NCBI RefSeq assembly: GCF_024721115.1
Contig: NZ_JAMDHK010000004.1
Location: 209,862 to 273,861, forward strand
Source of the DNA: Salipiger pentaromativorans
Lineage (GTDB): Bacteria > Pseudomonadota > Alphaproteobacteria > Rhodobacterales > Rhodobacteraceae
Direction of reading: 5' to 3'
DNA length: 64,000 nucleotides
In this document: positions 26,240 through 35,085 of the stretch, one piece after another
How the letters are laid out: every line of letters starts with the position of its first letter
Numbering within the stretch: the first letter of the stretch is position 1
Notes under the pieces: generated by a model
What the model saw: only the letters and a program-made list of their open reading frames with translations
Database searches by the model: none
Told to the model about the DNA's origin: nothing
Made by a program: the position numbers and the translations under genes

Positions 26240-26261
26240 GGCCTCTTCGCGAGGAGAGGCC
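26240..26261 (+). other. Hairpin between tauA and tauB
   Basis: GGCCTCT (26240-26246) pairs with AGAGGCC (26255-26261) in the 100-bp gap after the binding-protein gene. It likely adjusts tauA mRNA level relative to the downstream genes. Confidence 0.5.
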
Positions 26262-26311
26262 GCAAGGGCTCGAGGAGCGGTCGCCGTCGCGCGATTTTTA
26301 AGCGGGATGTC

Positions 26312-27118
26312 ATGACCGGGCTCGTCCTCGAAAACCTCTCCATGCGCTTCGACCTGCCCAACGGAACGTCGGTTCAGGCGCTGAAGGATGTCTCGCTCGA
26401 TCTGGCGGCGGGCGAGCTTCTGTCGGTGCTGGGCCCCTCGGGCTGCGGCAAGACCACGCTTCTGAACATCGTCGCGGGGTTTCTCGCGCCGACCGAGGGC
26501 AGGGTGCTTCTGAACGGCCACGCCGTGACCGGCCCCGCCGCCGAGCGGGGCATGGTGTTCCAGCAGGGCGCGCTCTTCGAATGGATGGATGTGCGGGCCA
26601 ATGTGAGCTTTGGCCCGCGCATGGCGGGCAAGCGCGAACGCGACTGGGGCGCGCATGTGGACCATCTGCTCGATGTGGTGGGTCTGCGCGAGTTCAAGGA
26701 AAAGGCGGTTTACGAGCTTTCGGGCGGCATGCAGCAGCGCGTGGCGCTGGCACGCTGTCTCGCCAACGACCCGGATGTGATCCTGATGGACGAACCTCTG
26801 GGCGCGCTCGACGCGCTGACCCGCGAGAAGATGCAGAGCCTTGTGCTGAAGCTCTGGAAGGAGACCGGCAAGACCATCATCCTCATCACCCACTCGGTGG
26901 AGGAGGCGCTGCTGCTGGGCGAGCGGCTGCTGGTCATGGCGCCGCGTCCGGGCCGCATCCACAAGGAATACCGCCTGCCCTTTGCCGATCTCGGCGTGGG
27001 CGAGGATCTGCGGGCGGTGAAGAAACACCCCGATTTCGCGGCGACCCGCGAAGAGATCCTCGGCATGATCTGGAACATGGAGGAAGAGATCATGGGCCGC
27101 ACCGAGGCGGCGCAATGA
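26312..27118 (+). CDS. tauB: Taurine ABC transporter ATP-binding protein
   Basis: A 268-residue ATPase of the nitrate/sulfonate/taurine importer family. Walker A is GPSGCGKT, signature LSGGMQQR, Walker B VILMDEPLGALD, switch His ITHSVEEA. The FQQGALFEWMDVRANVSFGP Q-loop region is typical of this family. Its TGA overlaps the ATG of tauC by 4 bp (ATGA). Confidence 0.92.
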   Translation: MTGLVLENLSMRFDLPNGTSVQALKDVSLDLAAGELLSVLGPSGCGKTTLLNIVAGFLAPTEGRVLLNGHAVTGPAAERGMVFQQGALFEWMDVRANVSFGPRMAGKRERDWGAHVDHLLDVVGLREFKEKAVYELSGGMQQRVALARCLANDPDVILMDEPLGALDALTREKMQSLVLKLWKETGKTIILITHSVEEALLLGERLLVMAPRPGRIHKEYRLPFADLGVGEDLRAVKKHPDFAATREEILGMIWNMEEEIMGRTEAAQ

Positions 27119-28380
27119 TCGTTTTCCTCATCTACATCGCCATCTTCGTGGCCTCCTTCCTGCTGGTGAAGCTGCTGGTGCACCGCAGCACGCGCGATTT
27201 CACCGCGCGCAAGACGGTGACCTTCGGCGACGAGAGCGCGGTGCGCCCGAACCGCGTCGCCGGTGTCGTCTCGGTGCTGACCATCTTCCTGCTCTGGGGG
27301 GCGTTCACCGGCTCGAAATGGGTGCCGGGGGTCCTGCACGCGCCGGGGCCGTTCATCGGAGACGCGACGTTCACCTATACCGCCGAGGCCGAGGGCGTGG
27401 CGCCCGACGACGCCACGGTGACGATCCGCGTCTTTCCGGTGGGCGAGGAGGTCACGGCACCCGAGGTCGCGCCCGGCGAGGGCTGGGCGAAGAACGACGC
27501 CGATACGGTGGGCGCCTGGCGCTCGGGGCTCGTGCGGGTGGACCGGAACGATGATCACGGCCGCGATCAGGGGCACCGGGTGGTGGCGGTGAACGGCACG
27601 CCCATCGCGCCCGGCGGCGAGGTGATGACCGCGTTCGGACGGGTCGGCATGTCGCCCAAGGGCACGCTGAATTTCGAGCCCAGCAAGGGCTTGCAGATGG
27701 AGCCGATCTGGCTGCCGCCGCCCGAGGCGGTGCTGGCGCGGCTGAGGGAGATCGCGCGGGAAGGCTATCGCGACAGCACGCTCTGGGAGCATCTGGGCTG
27801 GTCGCTTTTCCGGGTGATCGCCGGGTTCTTCTTCGGCGCGCTCATCGGCATCCCGCTGGGCTATGCGATGGGGCTATCGGACTGGTTCCGGGGCTGGTTC
27901 GACCCGATCGTCGAATTCATGCGGCCCGTCCCGCCGCTGGCGCTGATCCCGCTGGTGATCATCTGGGCGGGGATCGGCGAGCCGGGCAAGATCATCCTGC
28001 TCTTCCTCGCGGCGCTCTGGATCATGGCCATCGCCGCGCGCGCGGGCGTGTCGGGGGTGAAGATCTCCAAGGTGCACGCGGCCTATTCGCTGGGCGCGAG
28101 CAAATGGCAGATCATGCGCCATGTGATCATCCCCAATTCGCTGCCCGACATCTTCACCGGCGCGCGGGTGGCAATGGGGGTCTGCTGGGGCACCGTGGTG
28201 GCCGCCGAGCTGGTGGCTGCCGAAAAGGGCGCGGGCATGATGATCATGGTGGCGTCGAAGTTTCAGCTCACCGATATCGTGATCATGGGGATCATCCTGA
28301 TCGGCGTTATCGGCTTTGGCATCGACATCCTGATGCGGCTGGCGGAGAAGGCGCTTGTGCCGTGGAAAGGCCGCGGCTGA
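27115..28380 (+). CDS. tauC: Taurine ABC transporter permease with inserted periplasmic domain
   Basis: A 421-residue inner-membrane permease. Two transmembrane segments at about 2-20 and 47-64 are followed by about 130 mostly hydrophilic residues (66-195), including the TFTYTAEAEGVAPDDATVTI stretch that looks beta-rich. The usual TauC core begins at WLPPPEAVLARL (about 199). It has the coupling motif AAYSLGASKWQIMRHVIIPNSLPDI (322-346, split here by length). TauC proteins are typically about 260-280 residues, so the N-terminal third is an addition. Translationally coupled to tauB. Confidence 0.9.
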   Translation: MIVFLIYIAIFVASFLLVKLLVHRSTRDFTARKTVTFGDESAVRPNRVAGVVSVLTIFLLWGAFTGSKWVPGVLHAPGPFIGDATFTYTAEAEGVAPDDATVTIRVFPVGEEVTAPEVAPGEGWAKNDADTVGAWRSGLVRVDRNDDHGRDQGHRVVAVNGTPIAPGGEVMTAFGRVGMSPKGTLNFEPSKGLQMEPIWLPPPEAVLARLREIAREGYRDSTLWEHLGWSLFRVIAGFFFGALIGIPLGYAMGLSDWFRGWFDPIVEFMRPVPPLALIPLVIIWAGIGEPGKIILLFLAALWIMAIAARAGVSGVKISKVHAAYSLGASKWQIMRHVIIPNSLPDIFTGARVAMGVCWGTVVAAELVAAEKGAGMMIMVASKFQLTDIVIMGIILIGVIGFGIDILMRLAEKALVPWKGRG

Positions 28381-28471
28381 GCCTCTGCGACGCGGAGCGG
28401 GAGAGGGGCGGCGCTGCGGTTCGCCGATCCGGCGCCGGCGACGCATCGCTCTGCGGGCCGGCAAGACAAGG

Positions 28472-28494
28472 CCGGGCGGTCTGATCCCGCCCGG
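28472..28494. other. GC-rich hairpin between convergent tauC and the zinc-ribbon gene
   Basis: CCGGGCGG (28472-28479) pairs with CCGCCCGG (28487-28494). There is no T-run, so an intrinsic terminator is uncertain. Confidence 0.35.
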
Positions 28495-28503
28495 GAGGCC
28501 GGC

Positions 28504-29394
28504 TCAGTCGCCGGGCGCCTCGGAGCTCATCCCGTCAAGCATTTGCAGCAGCGCGGTGATCTGACCGTCGAGCCAGAGGCGCAGCACATCGACCTTGGCC
28601 ACATAGGCCGCCATGATCGGGCCCGCGCCGGGGAACATCTCGGCGATCTTGGGGGCGAGCATGTAGAGCGCTATGGCGAAGATCGCGAGCGCCAGCACCA
28701 GCCGGAACCCGTTCGAGAACCCGCTGCGCTGCGCCTTCTCTTCCTCTTCGACGGCGGCACGGCCCTGCGGGGTTTCCATGCTCCGGCGCTCGGAGGAGGC
28801 GCGCAGCGTCTGGTTGATCTCTTCGATGTCGGGCAAAAGCTCGCGCCGCGATCCGGCCGCCGCCGCCGCCGCTGCGGTCTCGGCAGCCTGCTGCTGCGGC
28901 GACTCGTCTTCCTCGAATTCGCCGCGCATCCGCGCCATGCGCTCGCGCGCCTCGCGCGAGCGGCGGGCGGCCTCGTCCTCGCTGGGCTCTTCGAGCCCCA
29001 GTTCCGGCTGGCTTTCCAGGGTTTCGGCCTCGGCGGCGCGCTGGCGCGTCTCGCGCTCGGCCTCCTCGCGCAGGACCTCGGCCACCGACGGGTCGAGACC
29101 GCGCGGGCGGCGCGTTTCGGGCTGCGCCTGTTCCTCGGAGGGGGCCGGTTCCGGTTCGGGGATCGGTTCGGGCTCCGGGTCCGGCGGCGTTTCGGGCTCG
29201 GCGTCCGGCTCGGGCTGCCAGTCTTCGTCGGGCAGCGTGCGGCCCAGTTCCAGCGCCAGTTCGGGATCGTCGTCGGGGTGGGCCTGGAACCACGTATGGC
29301 CGCAACTCGAGCACTGCACGTCGCGCCCGCCCTCGGGAATAACATTCGAAGGCACTTCGTACTGCGCGCCGCAATTTGGGCAAATCAGCCGCAT
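28504..29394 (-). CDS. MJ0042-type zinc-ribbon membrane protein
   Basis: A 296-residue protein. The N-terminus carries a zinc ribbon with CxxC pairs CPNC (5-8) and CSSC (28-31) in the MJ0042 layout MRLICPNCGAQYEVPSNVIP. A long acidic, proline-rich disordered middle (about 40-210; repeated PEPEP stretches) follows. One transmembrane helix is near the C-terminus (GFRLVLALAIFAIALYMLAP). Such proteins are common next to ftsE in Rhodobacterales, but their function is unknown. Divergent from ftsEX. Confidence 0.82.
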   Translation of the reverse strand: MRLICPNCGAQYEVPSNVIPEGGRDVQCSSCGHTWFQAHPDDDPELALELGRTLPDEDWQPEPDAEPETPPDPEPEPIPEPEPAPSEEQAQPETRRPRGLDPSVAEVLREEAERETRQRAAEAETLESQPELGLEEPSEDEAARRSREARERMARMRGEFEEDESPQQQAAETAAAAAAAGSRRELLPDIEEINQTLRASSERRSMETPQGRAAVEEEEKAQRSGFSNGFRLVLALAIFAIALYMLAPKIAEMFPGAGPIMAAYVAKVDVLRLWLDGQITALLQMLDGMSSEAPGD

Positions 29395-29553
29395 ATGGCT
29401 CTCATCTTCCTGCGTGTGTTCGGCGGGTCCTTCTTGCGGGACAATAGGTTACCGCGATTGCATGCGAAAGCCCAATTTCCGCGCCCCCGGCGGATTGCAT
29501 CTGCGGCGCGGCTCATGCACAACAGGGCTTGTTTCCGCAAGGGTGGTCTGGGC

Positions 29554-30231
29554 GTGATCGAGCTGGAAAATGTGGCCTACAGCTATGGCGGCGGAGAGCT
29601 GCTGTCCGATCTCTCGCTGCAACTGGCGCCGGGCTCATTCCATTTCCTGACCGGACCCTCCGGGGCGGGCAAGACCACGCTGCTCAAGCTCTGCTACGGC
29701 GCGCTGCGCCCCACTGCGGGCTATGCCCGGCTTTTCGGCCAGGACGTGCGTCAGATGGACCGGGACGCGGTGGCGCTGTGCCGGCGGCGGATCGGGGTGG
29801 TGCATCAGGATTGCCAGTTTCTCGATCACCTGCCGCTGAACGAGAACGTGGCGCTGCCGCTGACAGTGGCCGGGCAGGACAGCGCCGGCCAGGCCGAGAA
29901 CCTGCGCGAGCTGCTCGCCTGGGTCGGGCTGACCGAACGCGGAGAGGCGCTTCCGCCCGAGTTGTCGGGCGGCGAGCGCCAGCGCGCGGCGCTGGCCCGC
30001 GCGGTGATCATGTCACCCGAGGTGGTGCTTGCCGACGAACCCACCGGCAACGTCGATTGGGAGATGTCGCAGCGGCTGCTGCGGCTGCTGGTCGAACTCA
30101 ACCGGATGGGCAAGACGATCCTCATCGCCACCCACGATCTGCAGCTTATCCGCGCGGCCAAGGCGCAGGTGCAGGCGCGGGTGTTGCGGATCTCGAACCG
30201 CCGGTTGCAGACGGCGGGGGCGGATCTGTGA
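29554..30231 (+). CDS. ftsE: Cell-division ATP-binding protein FtsE
   Basis: A 225-residue ABC ATPase that with FtsX controls septal peptidoglycan hydrolysis. Walker A GPSGAGKTTLLKL, signature LSGGERQRAALARA, Walker B VVLADEPTGNVD, switch ATHDL. The start is GTG at 29554, giving MIELENVAYSYGGGELLSD as in related FtsE; an in-frame ATG at 29515 would add 13 non-conserved residues. Its TGA overlaps the GTG of ftsX (GTGA). Confidence 0.9.
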   Translation: MIELENVAYSYGGGELLSDLSLQLAPGSFHFLTGPSGAGKTTLLKLCYGALRPTAGYARLFGQDVRQMDRDAVALCRRRIGVVHQDCQFLDHLPLNENVALPLTVAGQDSAGQAENLRELLAWVGLTERGEALPPELSGGERQRAALARAVIMSPEVVLADEPTGNVDWEMSQRLLRLLVELNRMGKTILIATHDLQLIRAAKAQVQARVLRISNRRLQTAGADL

Positions 30232-31133
30232 GACTGTCTTTCGAAACCGTCCGGGCGCTCGGGCGCGGGGATACGGCCGCCGACCGGGTTGTCCCGCCGA
30301 CCGGCTTCACCGCGCGTCTGACGCTGTTCGTCGCGGCGGCCATGGCATTTCTGGCGGTCTTCGCGCTGGCGCTGTCGCTGGCGGCCGGGCGGCTGGCGAC
30401 AAGCTGGGGAAACGAACTGGCCCGGGCCTCGACGGTGCGGATCTCGGCCCCCGACGGCCAGCGCGCGGCGCAGACCGCCGCGGCGCTGCGGCTGTTGCAG
30501 CAGACGCCGGGGATCGCTTCGGCCCGGGCGCTGAGCGAGGCCGAGCAGCAGGCGTTGCTCGAACCCTGGTTCGGGCCCGATCTGCCGGTGGCCTCGCTGC
30601 CGGTGCCGCAGCTCATCGAGGTGATCGAGACGCCCGGAGGGTACGATCCGACGGGGTTGCGGCTGCGGCTTCAGGCCGAGGTGCCGGGGGCGGTGCTGGA
30701 CGATCACGCGCGCTGGCGCAAGCCGCTGGTGGCGGCAGCGGCGCGGCTGAAGATGCTGGGCTGGGTGTCGGCGCTGCTGATCGCGGCGGCGGTTGGGGCG
30801 ATGGTGACGCTGGCGGCCAATGCGGCGCTGGCGGCGAATGCGCAGGTGATCGCCGTGCTGCGTCTGGTGGGGGCCACCGACAATTATATCGCCCGCGCCT
30901 TTGTGCGCCGCTTCACCCTGCGGGCGCTCACCGGCGCGGCGGCGGGCACGGTGCTGGGGGTCGTCGCGGTGTTCCTGATGCCGTCGGGCGGCGAGACGGC
31001 GGGTTTTCTGACCGGGCTGGGCTTTCGCGGCTGGCACTGGCTGATTCCGCTGCTGGTGCCGCCGCTGGCGGCGGCTGTCGCCTTTGTTGCCACGGCGGTG
31101 GCGGCGCGGCGCGTGCTGGGAGGGTTGAGCTGA
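30228..31133 (+). CDS. ftsX: Cell-division membrane protein FtsX
   Basis: A 301-residue inner-membrane partner of FtsE. Topology fits FtsX: one N-terminal transmembrane segment (LTLFVAAAMAFLAVFALALSL), a periplasmic domain of about 120 residues, then three C-terminal segments including MLGWVSALLIAAAVGAMVTL and the LRLVGATDNYIARAFV cytoplasmic loop. The GTG start is shared with the ftsE stop (GTGA), and its TGA overlaps the ATG of the acyltransferase gene by 1 bp. Confidence 0.9.
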   Translation: MRLSFETVRALGRGDTAADRVVPPTGFTARLTLFVAAAMAFLAVFALALSLAAGRLATSWGNELARASTVRISAPDGQRAAQTAAALRLLQQTPGIASARALSEAEQQALLEPWFGPDLPVASLPVPQLIEVIETPGGYDPTGLRLRLQAEVPGAVLDDHARWRKPLVAAAARLKMLGWVSALLIAAAVGAMVTLAANAALAANAQVIAVLRLVGATDNYIARAFVRRFTLRALTGAAAGTVLGVVAVFLMPSGGETAGFLTGLGFRGWHWLIPLLVPPLAAAVAFVATAVAARRVLGGLS

Positions 31134-31858
31134 TGGCATATGCGGTGCAATGGCTGCGGTCGCTGATCTTTGTCGGGCAGATGTATGGCGCGATGGCGGT
31201 TCTGGGGATCCTGTTCTTTCCCTGGGCGATGGTCTCGCGCCGGGGCGCGCGCCTGGCCTGTCTTCTCTGGTGCCGCTGGGCGCGCTGGACCGCGCACTGG
31301 ATGGTCGGGTTGAAATCCGAGATCCGTGGCACGCCGCCCGAGGGCGAGGTGCTGATCGCCGCCAAGCATCAGAGCTTTTTCGACATCATCATGATCTTCT
31401 CGGCGGTGCCGGCGGGCAAGTTCATCATGAAGCGCGAATTGCTCTGGGCGCCGGTGCTGGGGCAATATGCGCTGCGCATCGGCTGCGTGCCGGTCGACCG
31501 GGGCAAGCGCGGGGCGGCGATCGCAAAGATGTTGCAGGATGTGGACCGCGGAACGGCCGAGCCGGGCCAACTGATCATCTATCCGCAGGGCACCCGCGTC
31601 GCGCCGGGGGTGCACAAGCCTTACAAGGTGGGGGCGGCGCTGCTCTATGAACAGACCGGCCAGCCCTGCGTGCCGGCGGCCACCAATGTCGGGGCGTTCT
31701 GGCCGCGCACGGGTATCTACCGCAAGCCGGGGCTGGCGGTGGTGGAGTTCCTGCCGGTCATCGCGCCGGGGCTGCCCAAGGACGCGTTCCTCAAGCAGCT
31801 TGCCGAGGAGGTCGAAACCGCAAGCGACGCGCTCTATGCAGAGGCGACGGGGGCGTGA
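31133..31858 (+). CDS. plsC: 1-acyl-sn-glycerol-3-phosphate acyltransferase family protein
   Basis: A 241-residue membrane-associated acyltransferase that makes phosphatidic acid or a related lipid. The H-x4-D motif is KHQSFFD (His79, Asp84); the acceptor-binding motif is YPQGTR (about 150-155). A hydrophobic N-terminus (residues 10-35) anchors it. It follows ftsX with TGATG overlap, so lipid and division genes are co-transcribed. Confidence 0.88.
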   Translation: MAYAVQWLRSLIFVGQMYGAMAVLGILFFPWAMVSRRGARLACLLWCRWARWTAHWMVGLKSEIRGTPPEGEVLIAAKHQSFFDIIMIFSAVPAGKFIMKRELLWAPVLGQYALRIGCVPVDRGKRGAAIAKMLQDVDRGTAEPGQLIIYPQGTRVAPGVHKPYKVGAALLYEQTGQPCVPAATNVGAFWPRTGIYRKPGLAVVEFLPVIAPGLPKDAFLKQLAEEVETASDALYAEATGA

Positions 31859-32457
31859 GGCGGATCGAGAGCATCGAGGCGCTGGAAGCGCTCTACGGGA
31901 CACCGGGAGAGGCGGCACTGCGCAAGGTGGCGCGGCGTCTGACGCCTGCCTATCGCCGCTGGATCGCCGCCTCGCGGTTCTGCGTGGTCTCGACCGTGGG
32001 CCCCGAGGGGACCGATGGCACGCCGCGCGGCGATGACGGGCCGGTGGTGCTCGAGCTCGATCCGGGCACGCTGGCGCTGCCGGACTGGCGCGGCAACAAC
32101 CGGCTGGATTCCCTGCGCAACATCGTGCGCGATGCGCGGATCGCGCTGATGTTCATGGTGCCGGGCGAGAACACGGTGGTGCGGGTCAATGGCACCGCCT
32201 TTCTGACCGACGACGCGGATCTGCGCGCGCGCTTCGAGCGCAAGGGGCGTCAGCCCGCCACGGTGGCGGTGATCGCCATCGCGGAGATCTATTCGCAATG
32301 TCCCAAGGCGTTGCTGCGTTCGGGGCTCTGGGGGCGCGACGACAGCGCGGAGGTGCCCAGCCTCGGCGAAATCCTGTCCGAGATGACGCGCGGCGACATC
32401 GAGGCCGGGGCGTGGGACCGGAGCTATCCGGAGCGGGCGCAGCGCACGCTCTGGTAG
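31855..32457 (+). CDS. Pyridoxamine 5'-phosphate oxidase-like flavin-binding protein
   Basis: A 200-residue split-barrel protein of the FMN-dependent PNPOx-like group (MSMEG_1061-like). Landmarks: SRFCVVSTVGPEGTDGTPRGD, LPDWRGNNRLDSLRNIVRD and VRVNGTAFLTDDADL. These bind flavin or F420-type cofactors in relatives; no specific reaction can be assigned. The start is GTG in GTGA overlap with the acyltransferase stop. Confidence 0.83.
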   Translation: MRRIESIEALEALYGTPGEAALRKVARRLTPAYRRWIAASRFCVVSTVGPEGTDGTPRGDDGPVVLELDPGTLALPDWRGNNRLDSLRNIVRDARIALMFMVPGENTVVRVNGTAFLTDDADLRARFERKGRQPATVAVIAIAEIYSQCPKALLRSGLWGRDDSAEVPSLGEILSEMTRGDIEAGAWDRSYPERAQRTLW

Positions 32458-32587
32458 CCGCGGGGTGACGCGCGCCCATGGGCCGGGGTGCCTGCAAGGG
32501 TCGGGCCTGCGCCTGTCCGGGAGCGTCGGTCCGCCACCCGTGGGCCGTGCCGAGGTGGTCTGCGCCGGCGCATCCGGTTGGGCCGGG

Positions 32588-32632
32588 GCAAATTCCTTTG
32601 AAGGAATTTGCAAAAGCCTTCGAAGGCTTTTG
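32588..32632. repeat. Two abutting palindromes between convergent genes
   Basis: Palindrome 1 has 11-bp arms (32588-32598 and 32601-32611) around TG. Palindrome 2 is a perfect 22-bp palindrome (32611-32632) centred on TTCGAA. They share base 32611 and lie between the PNPOx-like gene and lpd. They may form a cruciform or a bidirectional transcription block. The rest of the 235-bp gap shows no gene. Confidence 0.75.
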
Positions 32633-32640
32633 ACGCGAAA

Positions 32641-32664
32641 GGCCCCCGCGTTGGGCGGGGGGCC
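32641..32664 (-). terminator. Possible terminator of lpd
   Basis: GGCCCCCGC (32641-32649) pairs with GCGGGGGGCC (32655-32664, one bulged G) just after the lpd stop. The T-run is only three bases, so this is tentative. Confidence 0.45.
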
Positions 32665-32692
32665 TCTGACGGGTCCGCTGGGGACCGGCGGA

Positions 32693-34081
32693 TTACGCGT
32701 GGATCGGTCCGTCGCCGCAGGCCAGCGCCGCCTCGCGCACCGCTTCGGAATAGGTCGGGTGCGCGTGGCAGGTCAGGGCCACATCCTCGGCGGAGGCGCC
32801 GAATTCCATCGCCACGCAGATCTCGTGGATCAGATCGCCGGCGCCCGGTCCGATGATGTGGCAGCCGAGGATGCGGTCGGTTTCCTTATCGGCGAGGATC
32901 TTGACGAAGCCCTCGCCGGCAAAGACCGCCTTGGCGCGCCCATTGCCCATGAAGGAGAACTTGCCGGTCTTGTAGGCGCGGCCCTCGTTCTTCAGATCCT
33001 GCTCGGTGGCGCCGACCGAGGCAACCTCGGGCCAGGTGTAGATCACGCCGGGGATCACGCCATAGTTCACATGGCCGTGCTTGCCCGCCAGGACCTCGGC
33101 ACAGGCCATGCCCTCGTCCTCGGCCTTATGCGCCAGCATCGGCCCGGCGATGGCGTCGCCGATGGCGTAGATGCCGGGCACATTGGTCTGCCAATGGGCG
33201 TCGGTCTTGATCTGGCCGCGCTCGGTGGTGGCGATGCCCAGCTTGTCGAGCCCCAGCCCCTCGGTGAAGGGACGGCGGCCGGTGGCGACGAGCACCACAT
33301 CCGCCTCGACCGTGTGTTCGCTGTCGTCCTTGCGCAGCTTGTAGGTGACCTTGGCCTTGGTCTTGGACGCCTCGACCTTCTGCACGGCGGCACCGAGGGT
33401 AAACTCCAGCCCCTGCTTGGTCAGCATCTTCTGCAGCCCGCGCTGCACCTCGGCATCCATGCCGGGGGTGATGACATCGAGGAATTCGATGACCGAGACC
33501 TCGGAGCCCAGCCGCTTGTAGACCGAGCCCAGTTCCAGCCCGATCACGCCGGCGCCGATCACGACCAGCTTCTTCGGCACTTTCGGCAGCTCCAGCGCGC
33601 CGGTGGAACTGACCACCACCTTCTCGTCGATCTCGACGCCGGGCAGGGTGCTGGGCTCGGAGCCACTGGCGATCAGGATGTTCTTGGTCTCATAGGTCTC
33701 GTCCCCGACCTGGACCTTGCCGGCCTCGGGGATCGTCGCCCAGCCCTTGATCCAGTCGATCTTGTTCTTCTTGAAGAGGAACTCGACGCCCTTGGTGTTC
33801 TGGCCGATCACGTCGTCCTTGTAGGCGAGCATCTGTTTCCAATCGACCGACGGCGCCTTGCCCTTGAGCCCCATCTTGGCAAAGTTGTGCTCTGCCTCAT
33901 GCAGCTGGTGGGAGGCGTGCAGCAGCGCCTTGGAGGGGATGCAGCCGACGTTCAGGCAGGTGCCGCCGAGCGTGTCGCGGCCCTCGACGCAGGCGGTTTT
34001 CAGGCCGAGCTGGGCGCAGCGGATGGCGGCGACGTAGCCGCCGGGGCCCGAGCCGATGACGATGACGTCGTATTGTGCCAT
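32693..34081 (-). CDS. lpd: Dihydrolipoyl dehydrogenase (E3)
   Basis: A 462-residue FAD/NAD flavoprotein that reoxidises lipoyl groups of 2-oxo acid dehydrogenase complexes. The redox disulfide is [16 protein letters not shown], the FAD motif [15 protein letters not shown], the NAD motif [16 protein letters not shown], and the C-terminal base motif [11 protein letters not shown]. It is the last gene of the suc cluster and is likely the E3 of the 2-oxoglutarate dehydrogenase. Confidence 0.96.
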   Translation of the reverse strand: MAQYDVIVIGSGPGGYVAAIRCAQLGLKTACVEGRDTLGGTCLNVGCIPSKALLHASHQLHEAEHNFAKMGLKGKAPSVDWKQMLAYKDDVIGQNTKGVEFLFKKNKIDWIKGWATIPEAGKVQVGDETYETKNILIASGSEPSTLPGVEIDEKVVVSSTGALELPKVPKKLVVIGAGVIGLELGSVYKRLGSEVSVIEFLDVITPGMDAEVQRGLQKMLTKQGLEFTLGAAVQKVEASKTKAKVTYKLRKDDSEHTVEADVVLVATGRRPFTEGLGLDKLGIATTERGQIKTDAHWQTNVPGIYAIGDAIAGPMLAHKAEDEGMACAEVLAGKHGHVNYGVIPGVIYTWPEVASVGATEQDLKNEGRAYKTGKFSFMGNGRAKAVFAGEGFVKILADKETDRILGCHIIGPGAGDLIHEICVAMEFGASAEDVALTCHAHPTYSEAVREAALACGDGPIHA

Positions 34082-34108
34082 ATGGGTGGTCCTCTTGGTT
34101 GGCGGGGC

Positions 34109-34176
34109 GGGGGCGCTGCCCCCTTCGCGAGCCGGGGCTCGCTTGTCCCCCGGAGTTTATCGGGAAAGATGAAAGG
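34109..34176 (+). repeat. Composite intergenic repeat: two hairpins plus conserved tail
   Basis: Hairpin 1 GGGGGC-GCT-GCCCCC (34109-34123), hairpin 2 GCGAGC-CGGG-GCTCGC (34127-34142), then a tail CCCCGGAGTTTATCGGGAAA and AGATGAAA. The tail matches the element at 22758-22796. It lies between lpd and the MAPEG gene. Confidence 0.55.
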
Positions 34177-34566
34177 TCATATGAGCGTGGCGATGAGCAT
34201 GACGGCGGTGGCGAAGAACCCCGCGAGCCAGATGAGCGAGCGCCAGGGAGTCCAGCCGAAGAGATAGGCGGGAATATAGAGCAGGCGCGCCAGCAGATGG
34301 GTGACGGCGGCGATGGTGGTGACGGCGCTGGTCTGGTCGGTGAAGGTGACGATCAGCACGGCGGGGGCGAACATCACCAGGCTTTCGAAGGAGTTGTTCA
34401 CGGTGCGCGAGAGCCGCCCGGTGAGGGTCGAGGGCTGTTTCGGCGGCGGTGTATCGCGGGGGCCGGCGGCCCAGTCGCCCAGTTCGCCGGCGCGGGTGCC
34501 CATGTAGATCATCAGTGCGCAATGCAGCAGCAGCGCAAGGGTGAGGGCGGTGAGTTCGGGGGTCAT
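34177..34566 (-). CDS. MAPEG-family membrane protein
   Basis: A 129-residue four-helix membrane protein. Hydrophobic segments are at about 5-22, 62-80, 83-102 and 108-128, and the NSFESLVMFAPAVL motif follows the family pattern (NxxE-xxxxF). Eukaryotic MAPEG members act in glutathione and eicosanoid metabolism; bacterial roles are unknown. Coupled by ATGA overlap to the upstream hypothetical gene and lies before lpd. Confidence 0.85.
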   Translation of the reverse strand: MTPELTALTLALLLHCALMIYMGTRAGELGDWAAGPRDTPPPKQPSTLTGRLSRTVNNSFESLVMFAPAVLIVTFTDQTSAVTTIAAVTHLLARLLYIPAYLFGWTPWRSLIWLAGFFATAVMLIATLI

Positions 34567-35063
34567 GCGGTCTTTTCCTCGTGCCAGCGGGCCAGGAGGG
34601 TTTCGGCCTGCGCCTGTTCGGCTTCGGTCAGAAAACCGGGAATGGGGTCCGAGAGGGCGGTGTTGATCAGGCTCCAGTCACTCTCGTTGCGGATTCGGCC
34701 GCGTTTGAGAAGCGCGCGGACCTGCCGGGCCGGGGGTTTGACGTCGGACCAGAGGTTGCGGCCGGTGCGGCGCTTGTATTCCTCGGTCGCCCAGTCGGCG
34801 GCTTGCGGGTCGCGGTGGCGGATGTCCTCGATGGCGTAGGTCATGGAGGTCAGCTCTTCGCGCGCGCCAGCGAGAATCTGCGAAGCGCTCGCCTTGCCCT
34901 CGGTCACGAGGGCACGCATCGAAGCGGCCGGTATGGCGCCGTCGGTCAGGTAGGTCGGATTGTCCGGTTCGATGATCGGCCCGAGGATTGCAAAGAGATG
35001 GTCCAGGGCCGCGCGGGTGCGGTCATGGTCAGCCAGGATCTCTTCGGTGCTGCGGCGGGGCAT
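34563..35063 (-). CDS. Hypothetical protein in the suc-lpd operon
   Basis: A 166-residue soluble protein that I do not recognise. It is mainly helical and charged, with no signal peptide or membrane segment. A basic region TGRNLWSDVKPPARQVRALLKRGRIRNESDW lies near the middle-to-end. It lies between sucB and the MAPEG gene, overlaps the latter by 4 bp, and is codirectional with the suc genes, so co-expression with 2-oxoglutarate dehydrogenase is likely. Confidence 0.7.
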   Translation of the reverse strand: MPRRSTEEILADHDRTRAALDHLFAILGPIIEPDNPTYLTDGAIPAASMRALVTEGKASASQILAGAREELTSMTYAIEDIRHRDPQAADWATEEYKRRTGRNLWSDVKPPARQVRALLKRGRIRNESDWSLINTALSDPIPGFLTEAEQAQAETLLARWHEEKTA

Positions 35064-35085
35064 CTTCCGGCTCCGGGGTGGGATG

